A stretch of DNA of 8,168 nt, from positions 1 to 8,168 of the forward strand of contig JBBRGO010000153.1 of NCBI GenBank assembly GCA_038224055.1. The letters are read 5' to 3'. The translations under genes were made by a program, and so were the position numbers. Under the pieces are notes generated by a model that saw only the letters and a program-made list of their open reading frames with translations, was not told the DNA's origin and did not search any database. Below, piece by piece: positions 1 to 6,529 of the stretch. Each line of letters starts with the position of its first letter. Position 1 is the stretch's first letter. Source of the stretch: JBDSSS01 sp038224055 (GTDB taxonomy: Bacteria; Actinomycetota; Actinomycetes; Actinomycetales; Dermatophilaceae).

Positions 1-242
1 GTCGCGCCGGGGCGCGACCCGCTCGATCATCGAAGGGGTCCGGGTGGCCCGGGGTGTGCGCAGCAACGGCCTCGGCGCGGAGCTGGTCGCCTGGGCGGTC
101 GACGAGTCACGGCAGGCCGGCTGCTCCCTCGTCCAGCTGACGAGCGATGCGAGCCGCACCGACGCCCGACGCACGACGCCTCTACGAGCGACTCGGCCTC
201 GCCCCGTCGCACGTCGGCTTCAAGCTGGCGCTCGAGCCCTGA
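1..242 (+). pseudogene. GNAT family N-acetyltransferase, 3' end, frameshifted
   Basis: This is the C-terminal part of a GCN5-related acetyltransferase, entering from outside the window. The first frame (codons from base 2) reads GVRVARGVRSNGLGAEL, in which RSNGLG is the acetyl-CoA pyrophosphate loop (motif A, R/Q-x-x-G-x-G/A). It continues through LVQLTSDASRTDARR. The family's conserved end, RRLYERLGLAPSHVGFKL, follows at once but in the next frame, closing with TGA at 240-242. The break is at 161-181, where three 7-mers, gacgccc, gacgcac and gacgcct, stand in tandem. Removing seven bases gives TDARRLYERLG, the normal family spacing. Family membership is clear and the acyl acceptor is unknown. 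The frameshift may be a true inactivating mutation or a sequence error. The gene converges on the M13 peptidase, with a gap of about 21 nt. Confidence 0.8.
161..181 (+). repeat. 7-bp imperfect tandem triplication causing the GNAT frameshift
   Basis: Three consecutive heptamers (161-167 gacgccc, 168-174 gacgcac, 175-181 gacgcct) differ only at the last two positions. Seven is not a multiple of three, and losing one unit restores the acetyltransferase frame with family-like spacing. A 1-bp deletion would also restore the frame but would leave two extra arginines. Confidence 0.75.
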
Positions 243-263
243 GCGCCGGCGTCGACCGACCCG

Positions 264-2228
264 TCAGAAGATCCCGACGCGCTGCTCCTCGTTGAGCCAC
301 AGCCCGTCGCCGGGCTCTACGCCGAAGGCCTCGTGGAACTCGCTGACGTTGCGGACGGCGTTGCCCCGCAGGTCCTGCGGTGAGTGCGGGTCGACGGCGA
401 GCAGCCGGATCGCCTCGGCTTCTCGGGCCTTGCCCTTCCACACCTGGGCCCAGCCGATGAAGAAGCGCTGCGGACCGGTGAAGCCGTCGATCTCCTGCAT
501 GCCGGACTCCTCCGTGGCGATCCGGTAGGCCGCGTAGCCGATCTGGAGGCCGCCCAGGTCGCCGATGTTCTCCCCGACCGTGAGACCCCCGTTGACGGTG
601 TGCGAGTCATCGAGCCCGGCCGGGGTGTAGGAGCTGAACTGCTCGACGAGGCGCTGGGCCAGGGCCTCGAACCGGGTCCGGTCCCCCTCGGTCCACCATT
701 CGCGCAAGGCGCCCGTGCCGTCATACCGCGACCCCTGGTCATCGAAGCCGTGGCCGAGCTCGTGGCCGATCACCGCGCCGATGCCGCCGTAGTTGACCGC
801 GTCATCCGCCTCGAGGTCGAAGAACGGCGGCTGGAGGATCGCGGCCGGGAAGACGATCTCGTTCATCGACGGCATGTAGTAGGCGTTGACCGTCTGCGGC
901 AGCATGAACCACTCGGTCCGGTCGATCGGCTGACCGATCTTGGCGAGGTCGCGGTCGGTGTCGAACGCGTCCGCCCGGGTCACGTTGCCGACGAGGTCAT
1001 CGGGGGCGATGACGATGGAGGAGTAGTCGCGCCACACGTCGGGGTAGCCGATCTTGGGGGTGAAGCGGTCGAGCTTGTCGATCGCCTCGGTGCGGGTCTG
1101 CTCACTCATCCAGTCGAGCGACGAGAAGGACCGGCGGAAGGCCTCGACGAGGTTGGCGACGAGCTCCTGCATCCGCTCCTTCGCGGCCGGGGGGAACCAC
1201 CTCTCGGCATAGAGCTGCCCGACGGCCTCGCCGACCCCCTTCTCGACGACGCCGACGCCGCGCTTCCACCGCTCCTGCAGGTCGGGCTGGCCGGAGAGCG
1301 TGCGCCCGTAGAAGTCGAAGTCCGCCTCGACGATGCTCGACGGGAGCAGGCTGGCGAAGGTGTTGATGACGTCCCAGACGAGCCACGTGCGCCAGTCGTC
1401 CAGGTCGACGGCGGCCAGCGCCTCCCCCAGACCGGTCAGGAAGCTGGGTTCGCGCACGACGACCTTGTCGAAGGCCCCGTCGGGTGCCCCGAGACCCTCG
1501 ACCCAGGCCTGCCAGTCGTACCGCGGTGCCGACGACTCCAGCTCCGCGAAGGTGTGCGCGTTGTAGGTCTTGACGGCGTCGCGCGTGGCGACGGCGTCCC
1601 AGTGCGCCGCCGCGACGCGCGTCTCCAGCGTCATGATCCGGGCCGCCTTGTCCGCGGCGTCGGGGATGCCGACGAGGTCGAGCATCCGCTCGATGTGAGC
1701 GACGTACGCCGTCCTGACCGCCGCGTGCTTCTCCTCCCGGTAGAAGGCCTCGTCGGGCAGACCGAGGCCGCCCTGCTCGAGGTAGACCGTGTAGTCCTCC
1801 GGCGACCGCTCGTCGGGCGCGACGTAGAGGCGGACGAGGCCGGACACCCCGATGCGGCCGAGCCGGCCGAGAACGGCGGCAAACGTCGTGAGCGACTCCA
1901 CGGCGGAGACGTCGGCGAGCATGGACTGGAGCGGCGAGAGTCCGAGCTCCTCGATGCGCTCGGTGTCCATGAAGCTCGCGTAGAGGTCACCGACCTGACG
2001 GCGCGGCGAGCCGGGGGCACCCCCGTCGCCCGCGGCCGCCTCCTCGATGAGCGCGCGGACACGGGCCGTCGACTGCTCGCGCAGGATGTCGAACGTGCCG
2101 TAGCGCGCCCGGTCTCCCGGAATCTCGGTGGTGTCGAGCCAGCTGCCGTTGACGAAGCGGAAGAGGTCGTCCTGCGGTCGGGTGGAGCGGTCGAGCAGGT
2201 CGAGCTCGATGCCGGACTTCGGGGCCAC
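264..2228 (-). CDS. M13 family zinc metallopeptidase (neprilysin/PepO/Zmp1-like)
   Basis: A 654-residue endopeptidase of family M13 that should cleave small peptides with one catalytic zinc. The N-terminal M13 domain spans about residues 15-400 (VNGSWLDTTEIP near 27-38) and the catalytic domain about 440-654. Visible residues are NAYY at 448-451 (substrate backbone binding), the zinc motif HELGH at 489-493 with catalytic E490, and the third ligand E553 with D557 in GENIGDLGG. H615 in DPHSPQDLRGN, followed by R621, corresponds to the transition-state His and the substrate-carboxylate Arg of neprilysin. There is no signal peptide or membrane anchor, so it is probably cytosolic or leaderless, like M. 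tuberculosis Zmp1 (663 residues). The C-terminus ends VGIF, where relatives usually end in Trp. The start is GTG at 2228, with AGGAGA four bases upstream. It lies 143 nt downstream of the two-helix protein gene on the same strand, probably with its own promoter. Confidence 0.96.
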   Translation of the reverse strand: MAPKSGIELDLLDRSTRPQDDLFRFVNGSWLDTTEIPGDRARYGTFDILREQSTARVRALIEEAAAGDGGAPGSPRRQVGDLYASFMDTERIEELGLSPLQSMLADVSAVESLTTFAAVLGRLGRIGVSGLVRLYVAPDERSPEDYTVYLEQGGLGLPDEAFYREEKHAAVRTAYVAHIERMLDLVGIPDAADKAARIMTLETRVAAAHWDAVATRDAVKTYNAHTFAELESSAPRYDWQAWVEGLGAPDGAFDKVVVREPSFLTGLGEALAAVDLDDWRTWLVWDVINTFASLLPSSIVEADFDFYGRTLSGQPDLQERWKRGVGVVEKGVGEAVGQLYAERWFPPAAKERMQELVANLVEAFRRSFSSLDWMSEQTRTEAIDKLDRFTPKIGYPDVWRDYSSIVIAPDDLVGNVTRADAFDTDRDLAKIGQPIDRTEWFMLPQTVNAYYMPSMNEIVFPAAILQPPFFDLEADDAVNYGGIGAVIGHELGHGFDDQGSRYDGTGALREWWTEGDRTRFEALAQRLVEQFSSYTPAGLDDSHTVNGGLTVGENIGDLGGLQIGYAAYRIATEESGMQEIDGFTGPQRFFIGWAQVWKGKAREAEAIRLLAVDPHSPQDLRGNAVRNVSEFHEAFGVEPGDGLWLNEEQRVGIF

Positions 2229-2232
2229 TGCG

Positions 2233-2238
2233 TCTCCT
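2233..2238 (-). promoter_or_regulatory. Ribosome binding site of the M13 peptidase
   Basis: AGGAGA on the minus strand, four bases before the GTG at 2228. It is the strongest Shine-Dalgarno sequence near this gene and fixes the non-ATG start. Confidence 0.75.
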
Positions 2239-2276
2239 GTGGGTCGTCGCGCCGGAGGTCTCCCGGTCGTCCACCG

Positions 2277-2282
2277 AGCCTA
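2277..2282 (-). promoter_or_regulatory. Candidate -10 element (TAGGCT) for the M13 peptidase
   Basis: TAGGCT on the minus strand fits the TAnnnT actinobacterial -10 pattern and would give a leader of roughly 40 nt before the GTG at 2228. I see no convincing -35. The same hexamer occurs just before the hydrolase start (7404-7409). The rest of the 143-nt spacer 2229-2371 shows only an 8-bp palindrome, CACCGGTG, at 2319-2326. Confidence 0.3.
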
Positions 2283-2360
2283 ACCAGCGCCGCCGACGAC
2301 GCGCCACGAACGGGTGCCCACCGGTGCCGGTCGGCGGGACGGGACGGTCCGGAGGTATGC

Positions 2361-2389
2361 CGCAGCCGGGGTCAGCGGATCCGGTTGCG
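2361..2389 (-). terminator. Possible hairpin spanning the stop codon of the two-helix protein gene
   Basis: The arms CGCAGCCGG (2361-2369) and CCGGTTGCG (2381-2389) are complementary at 8 of 9 positions around an 11-nt loop that contains the TGA stop at 2372-2374. In the minus-strand transcript there is one internal A-C mismatch. There is no U tract, so termination or mRNA 3'-end protection is only a possibility. Confidence 0.25.
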
Positions 2390-2956
2390 TCGGCGGTTGA
2401 GGAGCACCCCGGCCACCCCGGCCAGCACGAGCCCCGCGCCGAGCGCGCCGAAGACGGCCGGCCCGAACGTCGTCGGGTCGAGCACGGTGTCGGTGAGGGT
2501 CGTGACGAGGACGTAGGCGGCGACGAGGAGGCTGACGAAGCCGAGCAGGATGCTGCTCGCGCGGGGGCCGCGGTTGACCGTGATGACGGTGTTCGTGGGC
2601 AGCGAGCCGGGCGGGCCCCACTCCGGACGGGCCGCGGACGGGGACGGCGCCCATCCCTGCTGCCGGGCCGGGTGACCGGCGACCACCTCGTCCGCCCGGA
2701 CCGCGTCGTCGGGCACGGGGGTGACCGGCGCGACCCGGAAGGCCGGTGCGGTCGGGTCGACGCTCTGGTCGATCTGCAGGGTCGAGGCCGGGTCGCGACG
2801 GGTCGGGTCGGTGCTCTCGGCGCTCCCGTCGTCGGGTCGCGTCGGGTCGCGGCGCAGATCGCTCCGGGGATCGCTGCGGGTCGGGTCGGAGGACAGGTGC
2901 CGGGTCGCATCCGCACGGCCGCCGTCGTCGTGCCCGCTCGTGCTGTTGTCGTCCAT
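2372..2956 (-). CDS. Hypothetical protein: repetitive charged N-terminus, two C-terminal TM helices
   Basis: Not assigned to a named family. From the ATG at 2956 it has 194 residues. Residues 1-75 are rich in Asp, Arg, Pro and Thr, with a recurring D-P-T/R pattern (for example SSDPTRSDPRSDLRRDPT). A linker follows to about 130. Two hydrophobic segments come next (ILLGFVSLLVAAYVLVTTL and FGPAVFGALGAGLVLAGVAGVLL), and the protein ends in the basic tail NRRRNRIR, predicting a hairpin with both ends cytosolic. The start is uncertain. ATG 2956 has GGAG nine bases upstream. An in-frame GTG at 3085 would add 43 residues and overlap the stop of the PspC gene as GTGA, the same arrangement as the kinase/regulator pair, but it has only a weak ribosome site. 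Position directly after the PspC protein suggests co-transcription and perhaps an envelope-stress accessory role, which is inference only. Confidence 0.65.
   Translation of the reverse strand: MDDNSTSGHDDGGRADATRHLSSDPTRSDPRSDLRRDPTRPDDGSAESTDPTRRDPASTLQIDQSVDPTAPAFRVAPVTPVPDDAVRADEVVAGHPARQQGWAPSPSAARPEWGPPGSLPTNTVITVNRGPRASSILLGFVSLLVAAYVLVTTLTDTVLDPTTFGPAVFGALGAGLVLAGVAGVLLNRRRNRIR
2754..2907 (+). repeat. Cluster of ten GGGTCG hexamers inside the two-helix protein gene
   Basis: GGGTCG starts at 2754, 2779, 2790, 2800, 2805, 2834, 2844, 2878, 2883 and 2902, several of them 10 or 11 bp apart. On the coding (minus) strand most copies give Asp-Pro codons, so the array produces the D-P-rich N-terminal stretch. 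The complement, CGACCC, is also the repeated unit of the divergent promoter region at 4393-4442. Confidence 0.7.
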
Positions 2957-3081
2957 GTCGGTCGTCTCCGTGTCTGGGTTCGGCTGCACCGGGTCGGCGC
3001 TGCCGGGGGTCCTGCTCGTCAGTGTGCGCCTACTCTCGGGCCCGACTCCACCGTCGTCCCGCGGGCGGCTCCCCTGGCCGG

Positions 3082-4350
3082 TCACGTCGCGCTCGCCGTC
3101 TTGACGTTGATCTGGCCCAGGCCGACCTCCGCGCGGACCCGCAGAGCGGGCTCGCCGGTGCCGTAGGTGAACGTCTCGGTCCAGCCCGTGCCGGCGAGCT
3201 GGTACTCCGAACCCCGGTCACTGCCGGTCGCGTTGACCTCGCCCCCGCGACCCGACGTCGTGACGACGACGCTGACACCCCGGGGGACGACGATGTCGAG
3301 CTGGCCCAGCCCCAGCGTGGCGGAAACCTGCTCGACGCCCGCAGGCGTCGTGTCGGCCTTGGACAGGTCGATGACGAAGGTGCCCGCGCCGAGCTGGTAG
3401 GTATTGTTTCCGGTCAGCGTCGTCACGGCCTCGGTGCGGTCGCCGGACTGCCACGGCTGGGTCAGCCCGGCCGGGATCGCCGTGGTGACGAGCGCAGCGA
3501 GGATGCCGAGCACCGCGAGCGGGGCGAGGCCGCCGGCCCGGCGCCCGGCGAGACCCACGAGGAGCAGCCCGAGCCCGAGCACGGCGAGCGCCGACGCGAT
3601 GCCGACGGGAAGGGGGTTGACCGGCACGGTGCCGACCCGGGCCAGCTGGTAGCCGACCGCGCCGGCGACGAGGGCGGCACCGACGACGAGCAGGGCCGCG
3701 GCGAAGCCGATGACGGGGGTGCGCTCACGTAGCGGCCGCGGAGTCCACGGGGCGGCGGGCCTGCCTGCGTTGGCCGCGGCGTTGCCGGTGGACAGACCGG
3801 CCGTTGGGCCACTCGCCGAGGCCCCGGTCCCGGTGCCGGCCGGGCTGGCCGTGCCGGCCGAGGTCGTGGAACCGTCCGGCGCAGGGGCGCCGGCCCACGG
3901 CGCCGATCGCAGCAGGTCCTGGCCGGTCCCGGTGCGAGTGAGGAACCACCAGACGCCGAAGCCGACGGCGATGAAGCCACCGACGCGGAAGCCCTGCGAG
4001 TCCCCGTCCCACGGGGCACCGAAGACCACGAGAGCGGTGACGACGAGCAGGAAGATCGACTTCCCGTCTCCGTGCTTGAGGGCCTGCTCGAGCCGGATCG
4101 AGCCCTGCTCGTCGGGTAGGAACAGCACGAGCACGAGGTAGAGGCCGAGCCCCACGCCGAAGAAGAGCCCGAAGAGGATGAAGCCGGCGCGCACCACGAG
4201 CGGGTCCACGCCGAGCCAACGGGCGATCCCTCCCGCGACGCCGGCGAACCACCGGCCATGGGAGGTCCTGGCGACACCGGGACGACGGAGGGCCGCATAC
4301 AGCCCGTCGAGTCCGCGGCTCGGGGACGGGGTCTGCTCTGTCATGTTCAT
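3082..4350 (-). CDS. PspC-domain membrane protein with LiaF/DUF4097-like C-terminus (EsrI-like)
   Basis: A 422-residue polytopic membrane protein, probably the inhibitor/sensor partner of the divergent kinase. Residues about 26-80 are a PspC domain (FAGVAGGIARWLGVDPLVVR followed by a helix ending LVLFLPD). Further helices lie near 98-114, 121-138, 212-235, 248-268 and 275-295. Residues 147-206 form a Pro/Ala/Gly/Thr-rich cytosolic or flexible linker. Residues 300-422 are predicted outside the membrane and contain the paired signature LGLGQLDIVVP (346-356) and VGLGQINVK (409-417), typical of toast-rack domains in LiaF-type proteins. The start is ATG 4350, with GGGAGG eight bases upstream at 4359-4364; a second ATG at 4344 is less well spaced. 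In C. glutamicum EsrI, a PspC membrane protein, restrains a divergently encoded EsrSR pair. Orthology is inferred from architecture and gene order. Confidence 0.88.
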   Translation of the reverse strand: MNMTEQTPSPSRGLDGLYAALRRPGVARTSHGRWFAGVAGGIARWLGVDPLVVRAGFILFGLFFGVGLGLYLVLVLFLPDEQGSIRLEQALKHGDGKSIFLLVVTALVVFGAPWDGDSQGFRVGGFIAVGFGVWWFLTRTGTGQDLLRSAPWAGAPAPDGSTTSAGTASPAGTGTGASASGPTAGLSTGNAAANAGRPAAPWTPRPLRERTPVIGFAAALLVVGAALVAGAVGYQLARVGTVPVNPLPVGIASALAVLGLGLLLVGLAGRRAGGLAPLAVLGILAALVTTAIPAGLTQPWQSGDRTEAVTTLTGNNTYQLGAGTFVIDLSKADTTPAGVEQVSATLGLGQLDIVVPRGVSVVVTTSGRGGEVNATGSDRGSEYQLAGTGWTETFTYGTGEPALRVRAEVGLGQINVKTASAT

Positions 4351-4358
4351 GGTCCCAG

Positions 4359-4364
4359 CCTCCC
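4359..4364 (-). promoter_or_regulatory. Ribosome binding site of the PspC membrane protein
   Basis: GGGAGG on the minus strand, eight bases before ATG 4350. It argues against the long upstream open frame reaching 4617, whose extra 89 residues are Arg/Pro/Ala-rich antisense to the kinase gene. Confidence 0.7.
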
Positions 4365-4392
4365 GCGCCCCGCCACCCCCAGCCATGAGGGC

Positions 4393-4442
4393 CGACCCTG
4401 ACCCGACCCTGAGTCGACCCCCAAAGGTGCCCGCAGGGGTCG
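4393..4442. promoter_or_regulatory. Candidate response-regulator operator: CGACCC half-sites in the divergent promoter
   Basis: In the 125-nt gap between the divergent PspC and kinase genes, CGACCC begins at 4393, 4404 and 4415, exactly 11 bp apart, one helical turn. The first two copies are identical over nine bases, CGACCCTGA. An inverted copy, GGGTCG, lies at 4437-4442, so that CGACCCC (4415-4421) and GGGGTCG (4436-4442) form a perfect 7-bp inverted repeat with a 14-bp spacer. Same-face half-sites between divergent genes suit a LuxR-type regulator that controls both units. No strong -10/-35 pair is visible here. GAGGAT at 4464-4469 is a weak -10 candidate for the kinase. Confidence 0.5.
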
Positions 4443-4475
4443 CCGTGGCCCGGCCCGGTGGGCGAGGATGGAGAG

Positions 4476-5813
4476 GTGCAGACGACTTCCGGAGTCCCCG
4501 AGACCGCGCCACGGTCGTCGTGGCGGGAGACGCCGCGCCCTCCCCTCGTCCGGCCGCGGGGACGACGGGTCCTCGCCGGGGTGGCCGTCGGCGTCGCCGA
4601 GCACCTCGGGGTGGCACCGCGTTTCGTCCGTATCCTCTTCGTGCTCACGACGATCCCGTTCGGGGCCGGTGTCGCCGTCTACGTCTTCCTCTGGGCGACG
4701 ATGCGTGACGGTGGGCGGCTCAGTGCGGCCTCCCCCGCGTCGCCCCCAGCGCTCGCGGCGTCCCCGCCCACAGCGAGGAGCGGGCGCGCTCCAACCCACC
4801 TCTCGAGCCTCTCCGACGTGCGGGCCTGGCTCCGCAGCGGCAACGAGCCGGTCGTCCTCACCCTGCTCGGGGTGGTGGCCTTCGTCGTGGCCGCCGGGCT
4901 GTGGCTCGGCAGCGTGGGTGTGGCCGTCCATGCCCAGGTGGTCCTGCCGCTCGTGGCCATCGTCATCGGCACGATCTTCTTCTGGTCCCAGCTCGACGAG
5001 GCGGACGCTCCCGGCCGCCGTCGCCCGGTCCGGTGGGTCTGGCTCGTCGTCGGACTCGGCCTCACCACCTTCGGCCTCGTCGCGCTGCTCGTCCGCGGCG
5101 CCAACCTCGCCGAGCTGTGGCAGGTGGCAGGGGCCGTCATCGCCGCCCTCGTCGGGGTCGCCGTCCTCGCGGCCCCGTGGATCCTGCGGCTCTGGAGCAA
5201 CCTCCGCGAGGAGCAGGCAGCCCGGATCCGTGCCACGGAACGCGCCGACATCGCCGCCCACCTGCACGACTCGGTGCTGCAGACCCTGACGCTGATCCAG
5301 CGCCAGTCGGGCGACGCGGCGAGCGTGGCCCGCCTCGCCCGGGCCCAGGAGCGCCAGCTGCGCAGCTACCTCTACGACGAGGACGCGCACTCCGGGTCGC
5401 TCGGGGCCTCCCTCACCGCCGCCCTCGGTGAGGTCGAGGACCTCCACGGCGTCCCGGTCGAGCTCGTCGTCACCGGCGACCGGACCCTCGACGAGGACCT
5501 CGACGCCCTCGTCAAGGCGGTCCGTGAGGCGGCCTGGAACGCGGTGCGCCACGCGAGCCCGCCGATCAGCGTCTACGTCGAGGTCGGCCCCAAGGCGGTC
5601 GAGGCGTTCGTGCGGGACCACGGCACCGGTTTCGACCTCGACGACGTCCCGGCCGACCGGGCCGGGGTGCGGGAGTCGATCGTGGGCCGGATGGAGCGAC
5701 ACGGCGGCACTGCCCGGATCCGTCGCCGGGCCGACGGCACCGAGGTCGAGCTGTGCCTGCCCGTCCGGGCCTCCGCGTCACCCACCCCGCCCACCGAGGA
5801 GCAGCAACCGTGA
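4476..5813 (+). CDS. PspC-domain sensor histidine kinase (EsrS/LiaS-like)
   Basis: A 445-residue membrane histidine kinase. Residues about 27-77 are an N-terminal PspC domain (RVLAGVAVGVAEHLGVAP, then a helix to about 75), shared with the divergent membrane protein. Four more hydrophobic segments lie near 126-147, 152-170, 187-206 and 215-237. The cytosolic part has a HisKA_3 dimerisation box, with H264 in AAHLHDSVLQTL as the likely phosphorylated residue. The ATPase domain has N355 in EAAWNAVRHA, the G1 box DHGTGF (381-386) and a G2-like stretch at 397-411 (GVRESIVGRMERHGG). The start chosen is GTG 4476, with GAGG eight bases upstream; GTG 4458 is an in-frame alternative six codons earlier. 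The stop overlaps the regulator's GTG (GTGA), implying translational coupling. There is no extracytoplasmic sensor domain, so sensing probably occurs in the membrane or through the PspC partner. Confidence 0.92.
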   Translation: MQTTSGVPETAPRSSWRETPRPPLVRPRGRRVLAGVAVGVAEHLGVAPRFVRILFVLTTIPFGAGVAVYVFLWATMRDGGRLSAASPASPPALAASPPTARSGRAPTHLSSLSDVRAWLRSGNEPVVLTLLGVVAFVVAAGLWLGSVGVAVHAQVVLPLVAIVIGTIFFWSQLDEADAPGRRRPVRWVWLVVGLGLTTFGLVALLVRGANLAELWQVAGAVIAALVGVAVLAAPWILRLWSNLREEQAARIRATERADIAAHLHDSVLQTLTLIQRQSGDAASVARLARAQERQLRSYLYDEDAHSGSLGASLTAALGEVEDLHGVPVELVVTGDRTLDEDLDALVKAVREAAWNAVRHASPPISVYVEVGPKAVEAFVRDHGTGFDLDDVPADRAGVRESIVGRMERHGGTARIRRRADGTEVELCLPVRASASPTPPTEEQQP

Positions 5814-6511
5814 TCCCCGCCCCACCACGCACCATCTCCATCGTCGTCGTCGACGACCACCACATGTTCCGCACCGGTGTCCGGGCCGAGCTGACCGCCC
5901 TGGCGAGCGCCGCGGCATACACGCTGTCCATCGTCGGCGAGGCGGGGGCGGTCGAGTCCGCCGCCGCCGTCATCACGGAGCAGCGCCCCGACGTCGTCCT
6001 GCTCGACGTCCACCTGCCCGGCGGTGACGGGCACGGCGGCGCCGACGTGATCCGGGCGTGCGCGACGGTGACGACCGACGCCGGAGCGCCGGTGCGCTTC
6101 CTCGCGCTGTCGGTGAGCGACGCGGCCGAGGACGTCATCGCGGTCATCCGTGCAGGCGCCCGCGGCTACGTGACGAAGACGATCAACGCCAACGAGCTGC
6201 TCGGGGCCATCGGGCGGGTGGCGGACGGCGACGCGGTCTTCAGCCCCCGGCTCGCGGGCTTCGTGCTCGACGCCTTCGGGGCGACCGCCGGTGAGGTGGC
6301 CGAGATCGACGAGGAGCTCGACCGCCTGTCGGCGCGCGAGCGCGAGGTGATGCGGCTCATCGCCCGCGGGTACCAGTACAAGGAAGTCGCCAAGGAGCTG
6401 TTCATCTCGGTGAAGACCGTCGAGACGCACGTCTCCTCGGTGCTCCGCAAGCTCCAGCTCAGCTCGCGTCACGAGCTGACCGCCTGGGCGCTCACGCGCC
6501 GCCTGCTCTGA
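5810..6511 (+). CDS. LuxR/NarL-type response regulator (EsrR/LiaR-like)
   Basis: A 233-residue two-component regulator, partner of the kinase whose stop it overlaps. The receiver domain (about 9-135) shows the acidic pair D15-D16 in VVVDDHHMFRTG, phosphoacceptor D66 in VVLLDVHLPGGDG, S101 as the switch Ser/Thr and K123 in GYVTKTI. The C-terminal helix-turn-helix spans about 170-230 (LSAREREVMRLIARGYQYKE, then SVKTVETHVSSVLRKL). The start is GTG 5810, with GAGGAG at 5796-5801 upstream. The open frame extends upstream to 5753, but that part lies inside the kinase gene and lacks a ribosome site. On phosphorylation it should dimerise and bind promoters; the CGACCC sites at 4393-4442 are the likeliest local target, giving autoregulation. 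The next gene is convergent, only 18 nt away. Confidence 0.94.
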   Translation: MIPAPPRTISIVVVDDHHMFRTGVRAELTALASAAAYTLSIVGEAGAVESAAAVITEQRPDVVLLDVHLPGGDGHGGADVIRACATVTTDAGAPVRFLALSVSDAAEDVIAVIRAGARGYVTKTINANELLGAIGRVADGDAVFSPRLAGFVLDAFGATAGEVAEIDEELDRLSAREREVMRLIARGYQYKEVAKELFISVKTVETHVSSVLRKLQLSSRHELTAWALTRRLL

Positions 6512-6520
6512 GGCCGGCCT
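6511..6520. terminator. 10-bp perfect palindrome between convergent genes
   Basis: AGGCCGGCCT begins at the last base of the regulator's stop codon and lies in the 18-nt gap before the hydrolase stop. With no loop it is a poor intrinsic terminator. It might act in both directions, but nothing else supports that. Confidence 0.2.
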
Positions 6521-6529
6521 GCCCGACCC

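Noticed and set aside
384..2516. A 710-codon open frame on the plus strand
   Set aside because: It is antisense to the M13 gene, whose catalytic motifs are unmistakable. Its translation is Arg/Gly/Val/Asp-rich with no domain, as expected from the complementary frame in very GC-rich DNA.
1987..2916. A 309-codon minus-strand open frame overlapping the M13 N-terminus and the two-helix protein
   Set aside because: It runs in a different frame through two better-supported genes, with Arg/Pro/Ser/Thr-rich composition.
2746..3732. A 328-codon plus-strand open frame
   Set aside because: It is antisense to the two-helix protein and the PspC protein genes, is Arg/Gly/Ala-rich, and has no ribosome site.
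4351..4617. N-terminal extension of the PspC membrane protein by 89 residues
   Set aside because: The extra stretch is Arg/Pro/Ala-rich, lies across the divergent promoter and antisense to the kinase start, and a good ribosome site precedes ATG 4350.
4347..5702. A 451-codon open frame on the minus strand
   Set aside because: It is the antisense shadow of the PspC histidine kinase. Its composition is low-complexity Asp/Glu/Arg/Gly and no motif is recognisable.
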